This document shows positions 31,445 through 44,291 of a stretch of 64,000 nt of DNA, piece by piece (positions within the stretch are counted from its first letter, which is position 1; each line of letters starts with the position of its first letter). Below the pieces are notes generated by a model. The model made no database searches and was not told the origin of the DNA. It was given only the letters and a program-made list of their open reading frames with translations. The position numbers and the translations under genes are program-made. The stretch comes from Lunularia cruciata (lineage: Eukaryota > Streptophyta > Marchantiopsida > Lunulariales > Lunulariaceae), in NCBI GenBank assembly GCA_948567375.1, contig OX419760.1, positions 13,392,001-13,456,000 of the forward strand. Reading direction: 5' to 3'.

Positions 31445-34400
31445 TATTACGAGTACATGCCATCCAACTTTGCATTTTTTTTATTTCTCTTGAATGCGCT
31501 TTGGTGATGTCTGAATGAATGTCTTCTGGTTTAAATTTCTTGATGACATTCATCACCTTGTTTATCTTCACCTCTATCTACTCCAAGGAGTGTATCCTTG
31601 GCAGTAGTGCCAAAATATAAAGATTCAATGTCAACCAAAATATGGTTAAATGGTAAGAATCAGTCATTCCCATAGAGTGACTAAAAGATGAAATAAAGTG
31701 CCATAATAGTCAATTCTCAATTTTTTCCTATTTAACCTCTTGGATGGAATTATGTCCATAAGAGTGTAGTGTCACTTCTTGTGGTGCATTAAGAAAAGAG
31801 AAAATGGAAATTACTTTCACTATGGAACCTTTCTAATCTAATCCAAAAGGTGATGGTTCATTTGTCATAAAGGTAAATTTTCTTTTTAGATCACTCCTTG
31901 CTGAAGGTGCAATTTGGCCAATGGTAACTATTGCTCAATCATCATTGATGCCTTTAATTTCATTAGCATTATGACTATATGCTCCAAATGTGGTTAGCAT
32001 CACAATCACTATGTGCATGCCAAAGTTAGTTCCCACTTTGTAGGTAGTATCCTCACAAAGGTCCTATCACTCTAATGACTACAACCCTAGAGAATGCATA
32101 CTACCCTTCCCAAAATGTATATTTTTGGATTGATCAAATTGCCTAGCTTTTTTTTACTGCGGTACTTCATGATGCTCTTGCTTTTTGTTAGCTACTCACT
32201 ACATTGCCTTGATTATTCAAAACCTTGGAGCTCTAACACTCTACAAACATGTGGATGATTCTTGTCACTCAAGCATTTGTATTACTACTTCAAGATTCCT
32301 TACCACTAGCCAACTAAGCGAATAATCCATCATGCAGAATCTAAGTGATTGTAGATAAGATCATATTAGAGTAACCCATGGATTAAATCCAAATAATCTT
32401 ATTAGCACTAATCACATAAACACTTATTCATTTTTCTTAGTCCTAATATCTTCAATCTTGTATTATAAAACATTAATATAGAGAGATAAGGAATCCTTCA
32501 AAATAAAATGTAGAAGAAATGTAAAATAGAAATAATTTTTTACTTATATCTATTTTTGAAATGTAGTATGTTTGAAATGTAATATAAAAGGTACTAGGAG
32601 CCTACATATAACTTGATACCACTTACTTTTGACCAACCATATGCACAAGATTTTTCTTACTTTGTTTGTACCAATGAACAAAAAATTATTATTTGTGCGC
32701 TAATAAATTGGACTATTTGTATATTCTTTTATGTAAAAATGTGGTCTTTAGTTGGTATTATGCCTACAAAACAAAATCATACTTCTCATGTTTATAGAGT
32801 ATTAAAGTAAAGAATGAATATTTACATTCTACTCATAACTTTGAGCATGAACTAATCTTGGAAGAGTGTATTGTAGTCACCCCTTGTGGTGACTACGGTA
32901 AATGGAAAACTAAAAGATCACTTTCAATAGAAATTAAGTCCACTAATTCCTAAAGATGATGGTTCACTCAACCCCAAAGGCCACTTTACTCCAAAGATTT
33001 TGACTTGGAAGGTTATGTGCTACCCCTACCCAAAAGACACAACTCCAAAGGCATCTTTGCATTGGCCAAATGTCTTTGCTTTTATTTGCATGGTAATTTT
33101 AACATTATAACTTAGTCTTGATGCATCAAGTTATTCCTTTTCTCATTCCAAACCCTAAGAAATCATACATTTTGATCAAGTATGAATGTCTCTACCTACA
33201 TTTCAACACTTGTGTTCCTACTATGAAGTTCTACACCACTACTCAACTAAGACATTCATCAATGCTCATGATGCAAGCAAACAACAAAGTAGAACGGCAA
33301 TCTCTTTTGCTAAACTTTGAGTAGAAATCAATGAACTCAATTTACATTGGGCTTAAGCCTCAAATACTTGCTCCTACTCAACTCCAAAGAGATTTAACAA
33401 TGGGATTACTCCAAAGATCCCTTGCATACATCTACATTGTACATTATAATTCTAATCCTATCTTATTCTAATTACATCTAGGTTAATTAGGCACCTCAAA
33501 TGTGTTAGGCAAGGTACAAAGTATTCCCCAAAGACAATTTGAAATTATACTCAATTTTCTAAAGGTTATATATGTGAAGGCACTTCAGCTACAAAGATGT
33601 ATAATTACAAAGACCTCTGGACTACTTCCATGAAAAGTCCAACAACTACAAAAAACTTCTTTTAGTGAAGTATCTTCGGCCTAAAGCATTACTACAAAGA
33701 ACTACTTTTGCATTTGAAATTCCTTATGAGTACATTGACCCTCTCCTTCTACCTTTCTATCTCTAATAGGTAACTATCATTTGTCTCAATGAACTTCATG
33801 TTTGTATGCTATCTAAGTTTAACTTCAAGCTGGTCCATCTTATCTTCTTTGTACTTCTTCCCTTCTAACTCTTGAGGCTACATCTTCTATTTGTGCAGCT
33901 TTGTCTTCATTATTCTGCCTTGTGTGTCTTCCTCTGGCATGGCCACAAACTCTTTTTTTGCCTCCTCTACCTACATCAAGGTCTTTTCATTCTCGTCCTC
34001 CAAATGGCTTGGATGTCTACAAGAATTTCTTCCATCAATTTGGATCTATGCGTTGCACTCTCTTCCTTCTCCTTCTTGGGCTTGGTAGCCATTCCTTTAG
34101 GTTGGATAGCCACTTTGCTCCTATATGTGGTGAACTCACATCAAGGATTACCAATAAAACCTTTGCCTTCTCCAATTCCCCTCAAATGCTCATCAACTTC
34201 TCATCTCTAGCCTTTTGTTGTCCTTTGTATCCCCTATGCTTACCAATGTCCTTGAGCCAAAGGCCTCTCAATTTGCCTTGCAGCTTCCAATATCTTCTTT
34301 GTATTGACTGCCATCAATTGCAAGGAGGTATTTTAGAACATGATTTTATAATTTTCTCTACATTAGAGTATTTACCTTCTTTGCCTCCTCCTTATACAAG

Positions 34401-36310
34401 TTCCTCATATTGCCTAACTCTTCTTTTGATCTATCTTCCTTCATCTTTTGGGTGTAAATTACCTTGTAAAGCCTTTAATTAAAATAGTATAATCTATCAT
34501 AACAAAGTAGACTTCTTGGGACTTTAGTAAGAGAAGTTCCATCAGTTGTAGGGCGGATCACATCAAGTGGATCACACAATTTTGTCCTTTGGTGACCAAT
34601 GCTTTGGTTTCTTGGGTTGCTTCTCCTCCTTCTTCAACTTGCATTGAACATAAAGGGTGGTCTTTGAAATCTTCCTCCACTACCACTTGTTCTGATGCTT
34701 CTTGAGTGAGCCCTTTGGCTTTGTGATGTCCTTCACTCCAAAGGTCTTATCTTGCCATCTCCACTGCTCTCCTATAGGGCCGTCCACTTCTTGATTGGGA
34801 CTAGGAGGGTCTAAGGATCAATGCAAGGTCTCTCCTTGGTCTTTGGCCCGGTTTTCCTATACTTCATCCTGCTATGGATTTGGAGCAGATTGGGCATCTT
34901 TGTAGTACTCTCTCTCTTTCAAACCCAATGCCTATCCCTGAAATATGAATGAGTCTTTTCCTTCTTCTCCTTCTCCTTCTATGTCTTTAGCTTCCTCTTC
35001 AAAAGACACATGAATCATCTGTGGGTTTCTCCTGGGTCTCTTGGCTTTTTCTTGCAATCTTGTAGGTGTGGACTTCTTCTTCTTCTTGGCCATCTTGGCC
35101 ATCTTCTTCCAACTTCCAAAGAAAACTCCTTGTCTATACATAGAACACATGTGCAAAATTCATTGGGTTCTCCTTGAAAAAGACACCTAAAGAATATGGC
35201 TTGATGTTGTTTAAACAAGTGGTTCTCTTTGGCTTCAACAACTTTATAACTACCTCCACAATGGCCCTTTGGGCTGGGTCTTTGTAACTCCACACTCTCC
35301 ACTCGTTGTTAGTTCATGAATGTTTGAAGGAGGTGGTGAGGATCTTCTCCAATGTAGTGTTTGTTCTGGTGTATTGAGTATTGATTTAGTCCAAGAACAT
35401 TCCTCTAATTCTCCTCTATCCATGCAAGTAGGTTCTCCTTGGAGGTCTCTTGTCTCCTTCTCCACCCAAAGTCACACCTCTTGGATAGCAAAGTTATTGC
35501 TTAGATCCCAATTCCAAAGCAAGAAAGCAAGGTGCTTGCTCTAGATCAACTTGCTTCTGCAATACACCATCCACTTGTTAAGGGCTAGTGCATAAAGGAT
35601 AACCTTGGAGATCTTCCTCATTTTCTCTAGTATGAACATCATGTTTCTTATTGAAGGTGGTCTAAGTATAAAAGGGAAGGTCAAAAACTACAAAGGTGGT
35701 AAAGAACAACAAAGAACTTGCTAAGACTTGAAATCTTTGAGCTCACATGGAGCTGAGACTGCAATTGATTGGCTAAAAGTGCAATGGATCAGTGTGCTTT
35801 TGATTTTATAGCCAGATTTTTCAATCATCATTCTGCAATGCCCAAATAGTCAATGAGCCATCACTCTCTGCACATGCAAGCCACTTATTGAATGCAAATG
35901 GTCTTTGGCTACAGTTCTTTATCCAAGTGATAGTACTTTCAAATTGATGTACAATCTTTGGGCACAAAGGTCTTTGAGTCCAAAGTCTCCAACTTCAAAG
36001 GTCCTTCAAACTTGTGTTCTTAACCCCGGCCACCCTTTGGACTTAATTCCTCTATCATTGTTCCTTCATAGGGCCTTTAGCTTTTTATTTCTAAATGAAT
36101 AGATACAACTTCAAAGGAAACTTCAACAATTTTTGTCTTCTCCTGCCATATCTCTAAGAGAAGAATGAGATCAATAAAAAGAAAACTTTTTGAAAAATGT
36201 GTGCACCTTAATATAGAGGATTCAAATATGTTTGGAAGAAACATCATTTTAGATTGATTTCATTGTGTGATATAAATATTATGCAGAGTAAATTATTTTA
36301 ATAGTCACTA
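31445..36310. other. Unassigned sequence, probably decayed element
   Basis: No recognisable domain in 4.9 kb. The stretch 33,750-35,500 has longer open runs on the minus strand, including a Lys-rich then Glu-rich segment (KKMAKMAKKKKKS and EEEAKDIEGEGEEG, 34,932-35,156), and may be an old coiled-coil or gag-like coding region. Short words such as ccaaagg and caaaggtctt recur many times between 32,900 and 36,130. Confidence 0.45.
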
Positions 36311-36388
36311 AATATTACATAAAATAATAATCTAAATTAAAGTTGAGAATATATATGTAGATTTATAAAAAATTTAATTTTTTAACTA
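36311..36388. repeat. AT-rich dispersed block, copy 2
   Basis: Nearly identical to 5,523-5,600. It lies at the left edge of the host gene island. Confidence 0.75.
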
Positions 36389-37200
36389 TACATAAAAATT
36401 TAGAAAAATTCACATAATAAAATAAGATTAGATCAATCCAAAATATTTTGTATTTAAATTATTAGATAATTTAGATTGAATCCTAGTGTCATTAATAAGG
36501 TAGCTCCATGTGATAAAAAAATACAAAATAATACTGTCACCAATAAATAACACAAATCATATTGTTACAGGTAATATTAACCTGATCAAAACTAATATAA
36601 AATCCTAACCTTTGTCAAGCAACCGTCCAGTGAAATAAGTGTGCAAGTATTATCCAAAATTTCTTTAGTAGTGTGTTCAGTTTATGAAGTGCAAAAGAAT
36701 GTTAATCTGAAGCATGTACAAGAAATGTTTCTGTTTCTAGAGGTGTACACAAGTCTCTAAGTGACGTTTTGTTGGAAACATGCTTTTACCAATAAGCGTA
36801 CGAGTAATTTATCCAAAGCTTTGTCAAAGAGCATATTCGCATCAAAAATGTGCAACTGTTTATTTGGTCGGAACATATAACATGATATATGGAAATAAAG
36901 TTAATTTTCCAGGAAAGGAAATTCGAATTTGATTGAGAACTGACCAAGGAAAGAAACCTAAAAGTGACCAAATATGGCTATGGAAGAGAGCCCCAACATC
37001 ACCGAGAAGTGACTAAACATGATTCACAATGCAAAAAAGTCACCAGCTACTGACGAAAAATGATTGAACGAAGAGGGGTATCACGTAATTCAGTGACTAA
37101 AGAAGGAAAACCGAATGTGACAGACAAGTAACAAAACATAACTGGGACGAAAAAGCAAACTCGGCCAAAACACCCTAAAGTCATAAGTTCATAACCATCC
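36389..37200. other. AT-rich upstream region, no gene seen
   Basis: About 0.8 kb of AT-rich DNA before the TATA-like box; no ORF or element recognised. Confidence 0.5.
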
Positions 37201-37211
37201 GTATTCTCCAG

Positions 37212-37354
37212 TTTATAAACAGAGGGGCTGCCGTTCTTCTCTGCAACTCTTCTCATCTCCTCTTCTCTCCTCTCCTTAGTTCTGTTTTCTAGATTGTTTT
37301 TGAAAAAGGTTGAGATTGCGCCGACATATACTAACGTTGTCCGCAAAGCAAAGG
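37212..37354 (+). promoter_or_regulatory. Putative promoter: TATA-like box, CT-rich leader and splice donor
   Basis: tttataaac at 37,212-37,220 is followed about 25 bases later by a strongly CT-rich run (ctcttctcatctcctcttct, 37,247-37,266) and then gcaaag|gtgagt with a good 5' splice site at 37,354. TATA, pyrimidine-rich leader and leader intron together are common in plant genes. It is the right way round to serve the gene at 40,146, which would then have a leader of about 2.8 kb with one or more introns. This link is inference. Confidence 0.45.
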
Positions 37355-38484
37355 TGAGTTTTTCTGAAACTCGCGATAGAAGGACGTGACGTTAAGTATA
37401 ATTCAGACATTAAACTGGGGATAAACTCGAGGTCGCGATGGGTAGGTTCAAGAGAATATGATGACATGTAATGGTAGATTTAAAGTGCGGACGGAGACGT
37501 TAAGCTTGATCTGGATGAGAAGTTTACTCTAGGCAACGCGCACAAACTCGTTGTTAATTCACAAGGGTCTAGTTTCAAGGTGTTTGTGAGTTTGGCGCAA
37601 CTCGCGGTATAATGGTCAAACACGTGTGATATAATTACCCTTATCGCGGGTTTAACGTCAGTTATCCGACCTTGCGACAACGTTACTAGTGGATATGGTG
37701 ATTCGAACCTGGAAGCTGTCATAAAATCCCTGCGCAAAACCGCTCCTGTGCACGTAATTGAGCCGCCTCCTTTCTCGGGGTTGTTATTATTCTTCATGTG
37801 GCTGCATTGCATTACAGCAATATAGTTCCAATAACCCACTGGGTGTCTCCTGAGGTTCCAACTTTTCGATTGAGATTTTCTAACAACCATCTACATCATG
37901 TTTCTTTGTGATATTTCCTTGGTTTGATTGACGTGGCATATCAATGTAAATCATCTTATCTTGATTTATTCTTGTATGCTTCATCACTCAAAACTGAGAA
38001 AATAACACAAACTTTGAGAGGACTTTCATCAGGTTCAACTTTCCTTACATGGTATTTATTTCATCTCTCCAGATGTTTCTCGCCACACCTTTCTCGTGTT
38101 TACTTGGAGACATGTGATTAAAGATCAAAGTTGAACTGCTCAATGATAGACTTTCTGCACCTAGCATGAGAGGACTGTGAAGTGTTATACCTTCCGGATT
38201 TCTCATATGAGATGGTGAGCTGAAGGTAGTGATTGATTGAATTCTTCTGATTACTTCTGTTTGGTTTCACACCTTTTGTGCTAGATAGTCGAATTCCAAT
38301 TTTAGTGAGCTTCTAGGCTTCCCCTGTAGTGGCGACATTCAGCAACCAGTTCGATCGTTCTTCGTTCGTGAAAATTTGCTGACAATGAGTTTCCTTAATA
38401 TTTTGGAACTTGGATTTCGTGTATTTTTGACTCGCATAGCTAATTTTCTCACCACATTCCGCTTGTATATGGATTTTTTCACAG

Positions 38485-39302
38485 AACTGAGGAGGTGAAT
38501 GGCGATGTACCAAAACAACTGGAATTTACCTGCCCTTTGGATCTTTCACGTCCACGAGCTGTCATATCAGGAAAGGTATTTATAGATGACTCACTAGGAA
38601 ACGTGAGCAGTGCTTCTCTTGATTTGGGAGAAACAACCACCCACAGCATCACGGCTAAAGGCGTTGGAGGCGAAGACGCAATAGCTTATTCTTCAGATAC
38701 TCTTGAAAAAATCATGTACGTGGAAGAGGGTAGAGGGAAGGAGGATGGTACGCATTAGAAGTACTCTTGGTCTAAGAAGATGACGGATGAAAACCCATCA
38801 AACCTTTCAAGTGATAAAGAGGATGGAAGTTAAAATTAATCACATCTTTTGTATTTCTTCGTACATATTAGACTAAATTATCTAGAAAAGGTTTACCGAT
38901 AATCTCCTCCATGGAAAAAGGATAGAAATTCATAGAAACTAGCGAGAAGTAAGCTTGGAGGAGATCTGAAGTACACCAGGAACTACCCATGAATCTCTTT
39001 GTCAAGAGATTCATAGGTAGTATAAAACTACTTCAGATCAGTAAACTACTTCAGAATCTCTTGAAAAAGGAAGAGTGTATTGGATGGTGACTAGAAGTCA
39101 ATAGACTAAGCAAAGAAGGATTAAGGTCTATTTTTTATACATTAGTTTGAAAAATCACCATCATAATAGCCTTATCCCATATTGGGACCGGAACCTTCGA
39201 CTTGTGAAAACGAGCCAAAGATTATAACACTGACTACAGTAGTCGAAAGATTCTACAGTTACCTAAGAAACGGGCTGGATTTACGTGGGTTTTTTGTTAT
39301 GC
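38485..39302 (+). other. Possible leader exons of the host gene
   Basis: Segments with splice-like borders: 38,485-38,575 (ttttttcacag before, ggaaag|gtattt after) and a stretch ending at 39,302 with atgcag|gtaaga. A good acceptor, ctgtccccag, ends at 40,087, just before the start codon of the gene at 40,146. They may be untranslated exons or remains of another gene. Confidence 0.3.
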
Positions 39303-40145
39303 AGGTAAGATCCTATTATTCATGGAGATGCAAAGTCTTCCAGAACTTCTGCACTACACGAATTGCAGAACAACCTGCTCATATGTGTGAAACCGGAAGA
39401 GTCCAAAACACCTTCGTGGGTACAATTCTAACGTCTATATAACTATTGATCTAGACAAACACTCACATCTCTAAACAGGATTGCACTATGTATATATCAT
39501 GTCGATTTCTCCCATACGATTCATTAGCTGCAATTAGTTTGACATTCCCTTCGCTTGGAGTTATCCCCTGTGTATTCCACTCCCCGGGGATTGGGAAACA
39601 ACTAGTCAGAACAGTTTACTCGCAAAACTTTCGCCGGTGTATCTTCTATCTTGTGCGGTTTGCCTGCTCTGTAGATCACAGGTCGATTCAGACATGTGGG
39701 TTTTGACCTTGGACGTTGGATTCAAGGCTTTACGTCCAACTGTTGTGGTGCACAATCCAGAATGTTTCTCAAGCTTACGATCAGACTATAAGAAGCCTGA
39801 AAGTGGTACATTCAACGCAACTCATTCTGTGCGTTCAAGTGTAGAAAAGGCCTGACACGCTCGGGAAGCGACACTGGACAATTGCAACGTTCTACACGAT
39901 ATTTGAGCTTGACTAATTTGTCGAAGTAAACCAGCTGTTCCACAACGTAAATTCCAATTTGATCTGAGTTCCATGCGAGGAAGAATTCAGGGATTCTAGT
40001 AGATAATTCAAAACCTGAGTTTGTGATTGGTCTCACTTGCAGCTTCTATCGAGTCTTGCAGCGATTCCGGTAATTCTCTGTCCCCAGTTGGCAGTTGGAC
40101 ATACCAAGGTCTTGTTCGCGGAAATAATTCGAAAATATTAGAGTA

Positions 40146-41830
40146 ATGGGTTCTTTGACAGCTGGATGGTCGACTAGTCCACCTTGTGCGAAGAAAGGTC
40201 AGTACACCTCATTTCATTTTTTTCTATGCGTTTTTTGTTCTTCTGAGTCTCCTTTATCTTAGTCTCCTTTATCTTAGTTCCGAGATGATGTTTAACTTAG
40301 CAGACATCCGATGACCCTTCCCTTACTACATGATTCCAGTTTGAGTCTGTGATGCAAAAGTTGATACGGGATATGATACAGGAAAAGTTGGCTTAAGGAT
40401 TAGTATGTCAGAGTCGATCATGAGAAGAACATGCACGAATTTGTGCAGTGTCTTATCTCAGCTTCTGGGAATGAAGTCCAAATTGATGAAAAACCCATTT
40501 GAAAAGATGTTCCAATTTGACTAGAATCGATCTACAGAATAGACTTCTCCACGAAACTGAGTCTCGTATGCTACCAGTGATTGTCTTATATCATGAATCA
40601 TCTGGCGTATATTATAGTGTCTGTTGACATCATTCCTGCTCCAAGAAAGTATACTTTCATGGAGCTTGATCTGAGCGTTAAATAGGTGCAAGACGGAAAC
40701 ACGACGAAGACTTAAGATTGAAGCCAGAAGACAATGGATACCAGAAAATTTTGCTTCCTGTTTATGCATCGACTCAGATTGAACCTAGATGTCTGCGAAA
40801 GTCGATTGTGAACTTATGGCACTGGGTACTGACGGTTTATGAGAAAGGTTGCGAACAGATAATGGACATAAACATGCGCATTTTGTGTTTGCCAGCTCTC
40901 AGGCGTTCTACATCTTCATTGACGAGAACCCAAGTGAACAGATACTGGCGAGCTAAGCGCGCTCAGAGCAAAGAGCATCTGGAAGAAGCTCATCGAGCTG
41001 TTGCTGTTGCTAGATCTCAATCCATCAACTCCGTAAGTGACCCCCTTACTAATAGTCAGTCAGAGCTTATATACGACGTAAAATGCATGTAACAGTAAGA
41101 GTTCACAATAAACCTTCATTTCTCACAAGTATAGGTTAAAATCCTTCGTTAATCATCCATATGTGTTCATCATACAGAACACAATCTTCCCGTATCGCTC
41201 CCTAAGAATGAAATGGATATTCCTCGGAAGAACTTATCTATCCTTAACGATGCCCTTGATTTGAATCCCAAAACAGGAGATAAGCGAAGATATTACAAAT
41301 GATTTCTACCTAGATATGCATTCAGAGGGCGGGAGTGCAAGTGGGAGCCTGCCCACGACACCAAGAGCAGATGAGCGGGAAGACGAAAGCACCAGGGCCA
41401 ACTGGTAAAAATCCTGAATCCAGCCCTCAGGGTATATGTCGATTTCAGTATGAATTCACGGTTTCTCTAACTATCACAACGACTAATAATTCTTCAAAAT
41501 TCATGTTTATATTAAACGAACTGTGCGCAGAATACAATGACAGAACATATGATCAACTTCAAAACATGGCTACCGTGATATATTTTGCTGGGTGAACACC
41601 ATGGTGGTGGTTGATTGTTTTATTTGGCATCGACATTTCTTAATTGGAACAATTTGTACAGGTGGAGAAGAAGCACTTGGGCGTTTCTGAATGAGCCCCC
41701 GCTACACGAGGAGAAAATCTATAGCTATACTCCTCAGTATGAGATAGATGTGAGGGCACGAGTGACAGAGATGGAGACTCCACCTGCAAAAAGTTTGCAT
41801 CACACCAGGAGCAGCTTATCCATCTTCTAA
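40146..41830 (+). CDS. Small plant-specific protein of unknown function, four exons, apparently intact
   Basis: Exons 40,146-40,197, 40,896-41,032, 41,277-41,404 and 41,662-41,830. Introns of 698, 244 and 257 bp all start GT and end AG (aaag|gtcagt, gccag|ct; ctcc|gtaagt, aacag|ga; actg|gtaaaa, tacag|gt). Phases 1, 0 and 2 agree, giving 161 residues with no internal stop. The N-terminus is MGSLTAGW. Residues of exon 2 read SLTRTQVNRYWRAKR then EHLEEAHRAV (helical, charged). Exon 3 gives GGSASGSLPTTPRADERE, probably disordered. The exon 3/4 join makes NWWRRSTWAFLNEPP, followed by a Ser-rich tail. I recall angiosperm proteins of this size beginning MGSLMAGW and ending in a similar WW..S..AFLN.PP block, but no known function. 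It is the only clearly undamaged gene here and lies deep in nested transposons. Confidence 0.8.
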
Positions 41831-43570
41831 CGTTGTACTGGTTTTTGTACTTAATTCAGAGAGAGATCATCTGGACCAGGTTCACTCCATTTTGTACTTA
41901 TGCTATTATACAATTCTCAGGCTCTCGTAAGTGCTCGTGGGACCACTGAAGTACCCCGGAGAATGTACTATGCATTTCTAGCACCATCCTACCATGGCTT
42001 TAGAATATACACGCTTGTACAAGTTCACGCATATGTCTACAAGTCGTTAGAAAACAAAAGGCTAGTTAGCTAAAGCTTGGATATCTATTTCTGGTTTTCA
42101 TTTCTCATCACAAAGGCCATGGCAATATAATGTATGGCCACAATCCGTGAATAGCAAAGACTTCACAATTGGGAAACCTAATTGATTTGCCTACGTTGAG
42201 ATCATAGGTCAATGTTTGGATGGGAAGAGTAGAGTCTGCGGCCATGTGAAGAGGACAGTATGTACTACGCTTTCCGACAATTTCCAGAAATATAATAGTA
42301 TTTCTAGAGAAATTTTTGCCATACTTGTAGAGCAGAAAAGTGGCTTCTGCAAAAGTTCGAAACTTCTTATACATAAGCCAGAACGTCCATACCGTCATGG
42401 GGCTGCAAAGGAAAAGTAATCAAGATTAGCCTGTCAGAAAAGGGATATATATATATATATACAGGTAGACATACAGTGAGCGTTCCAAACAAAGATTGTG
42501 GTATTCACTCATTTTGATCGAAGGGCTAGCCTTAATGGAAGCTGATCTTGACTCATTTTCCGAGATTACTGCACCCCATGAAAGTGCTATGATTGGTCTA
42601 TAGCCCTCTCTATGTTCCATCCATGGTTACAATGTGGATCTAAAAATTCCACTTTGTCGGCATACGTCTGTCGTCTTAAGAGTCACACACTGTACCATAC
42701 TCTCAACAGCATCTCGTCGTACGTTTTGAAATGCATACAATATATCATATCTGTACTCTGGTTTTGTTGCTAAAAGGCTAGGTCTAACTAGTCTTACGTA
42801 TACCCTCTATGAAGTGCAAAGCAGAATTTTAGAACTGGAACTCTGTTGTATATGGACAGACTCACCTGGATCAGGGCTGGAAACTACAATGACTGTATCG
42901 TTTTACGGTCCATATATGCACTTTGGCAACCAAGACAAACTCTCTGCAAACTGGTGTTATTTTAAAGAATGGTGCACATGGACTTTATAAGACTACTATT
43001 TTTAGCTGGGAGGATGCATATGGACTTTATAAGTTTTCTCGATCACAAATTATTCTTGTGGAGGGATGGAAGCTTAAACTTTATGATGATGGAAAAAACC
43101 AATGGCATTATGTGTCATTGGTTTTATTTTATTGGTCCTAAATGCAAAGATAAATGGAGCATGCATATTTACAATGTGATCAACAATGCGGATTCAACTG
43201 CAAGAACTGGAGTTCCGGTTCATTTCGCACGATGCACAACTCTCTAAGGCAAACAGAGCCCTGATTGTGAAACAGACCTTGAGGTTCATTGACACGGTAA
43301 AATAGATGAGACAAATTACACAGTTATTCTATTTTAAATTTTAATCGACCTGATATTACTCTCAACTTTCGATTAGTGCATTTTAAGGGATCAATAAAGA
43401 GATACTCAATACCTGGTAGAATGTAATGTCACGGGGGGCGTGTCATGGGGGGCAAAATTACCAGTAACTAATTACTTGGAGTCAGCTAGAGATAACAGCA
43501 TCCTTGTTGAGGCTAAGCTGTAGAGTTTTAATTTGGCCACGGGGTTTGAAGGAACATGATACTCCTATAC
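41831..43570. other. Downstream of host gene, no further gene recognised
   Basis: Includes the likely 3' untranslated region. A (TA)n microsatellite lies at about 42,446-42,464. A short ORF at 42,923-43,141 contains an internal near-repeat (ggactttataag at about 42,979 and 43,022) without a known domain. Two tandem copies of tgtca(c/t)gggggg occur at about 43,430-43,455. The edge at about 43,570 is where F1-B gag begins. Confidence 0.5.
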
Positions 43571-43573
43571 ATA

Positions 43574-44056
43574 TTACATATATCTCACCTTGCTTCTAAT
43601 TTGTGGTCTCAACCCTCTCAGAAAATTCTTGGTGAGCATGGCCCCTATGCCAATCATTGTAGTCTCCACATCATCCCCACCCTTCCTCAACACTATGTGA
43701 AATTTGGACTCTAAGTTTTCCACTCTTTCCACATAGACTCTCACTTTCTCTCCATCTCTTTGCTTGAGAAATGTAACCTCACTCATCAATCTCTCATAAC
43801 TCTCATCAGGAAAAAAGTTCTCAATGAGTGTTGAAGTCAAAGTCTCCCAAGACTCCTCTTCCCCATCTCTCCTCTCTCTCTTTTGGTATTCTGACTCATA
43901 CCATGTAAGTGTTGCATCCTCAAAGAAATCTGGTAATAATGAGGCCCACTCATTCTTCCTCCTCTCATTGTTTCCTGTGCAAGCTCTCTTGAAATCTCTC
44001 ACAAAGGCCTCCACATCTTCTCCATCCTTGCCAAAGAAAACCAGAAGTTTCCCCAT
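43574..44056 (-). pseudogene. F1-B Gag, N-terminal 160 residues
   Basis: Open from MGKLLVFFGKDGEDVEAF to RPQIRSKVRY, almost identical to the F1-A gag (3,583-4,287). Coding is cut off at about 43,574 by non-element sequence; the rest of gag and all of pol are missing at this edge. Confidence 0.85.
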
Positions 44057-44291
44057 CTTAACCCCTCACTATCTTTCTTTTCTCTCAAATTTTTTTTTCT
44101 CTTTTCTTTTCTCTCACTCTATTACTAATAGAGTATATACATGACTAACACCATCTGAGAATAATTCACTCTAGGGAACACAAAAGGTTCAGGTTGCTCT
44201 AAGATTTCTATAGCAACATCAAATCCTAGAGTGCATATTAATCTAACTCTCATGGATAGTTTATCCATAAGTTGAAAAATTATCTCCATCA

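Noticed and set aside
33872..34482. Plus-strand ORFs of 112 and 193 codons as genes
   Set aside because: Leu/Ser/Pro-rich chance ORFs in CT-rich sequence; the opposite strand has the more protein-like composition, and no domain is seen.
37690..37720. tRNA gene on the minus strand
   Set aside because: Only the T-loop-like ggttcgaatc is present; no acceptor stem, anticodon arm or A box could be placed.
42923..43247. Overlapping plus ORFs of 72 and 92 codons as a gene
   Set aside because: No recognised domain, overlapping frames, and an internal near-duplication; not enough to call a gene.
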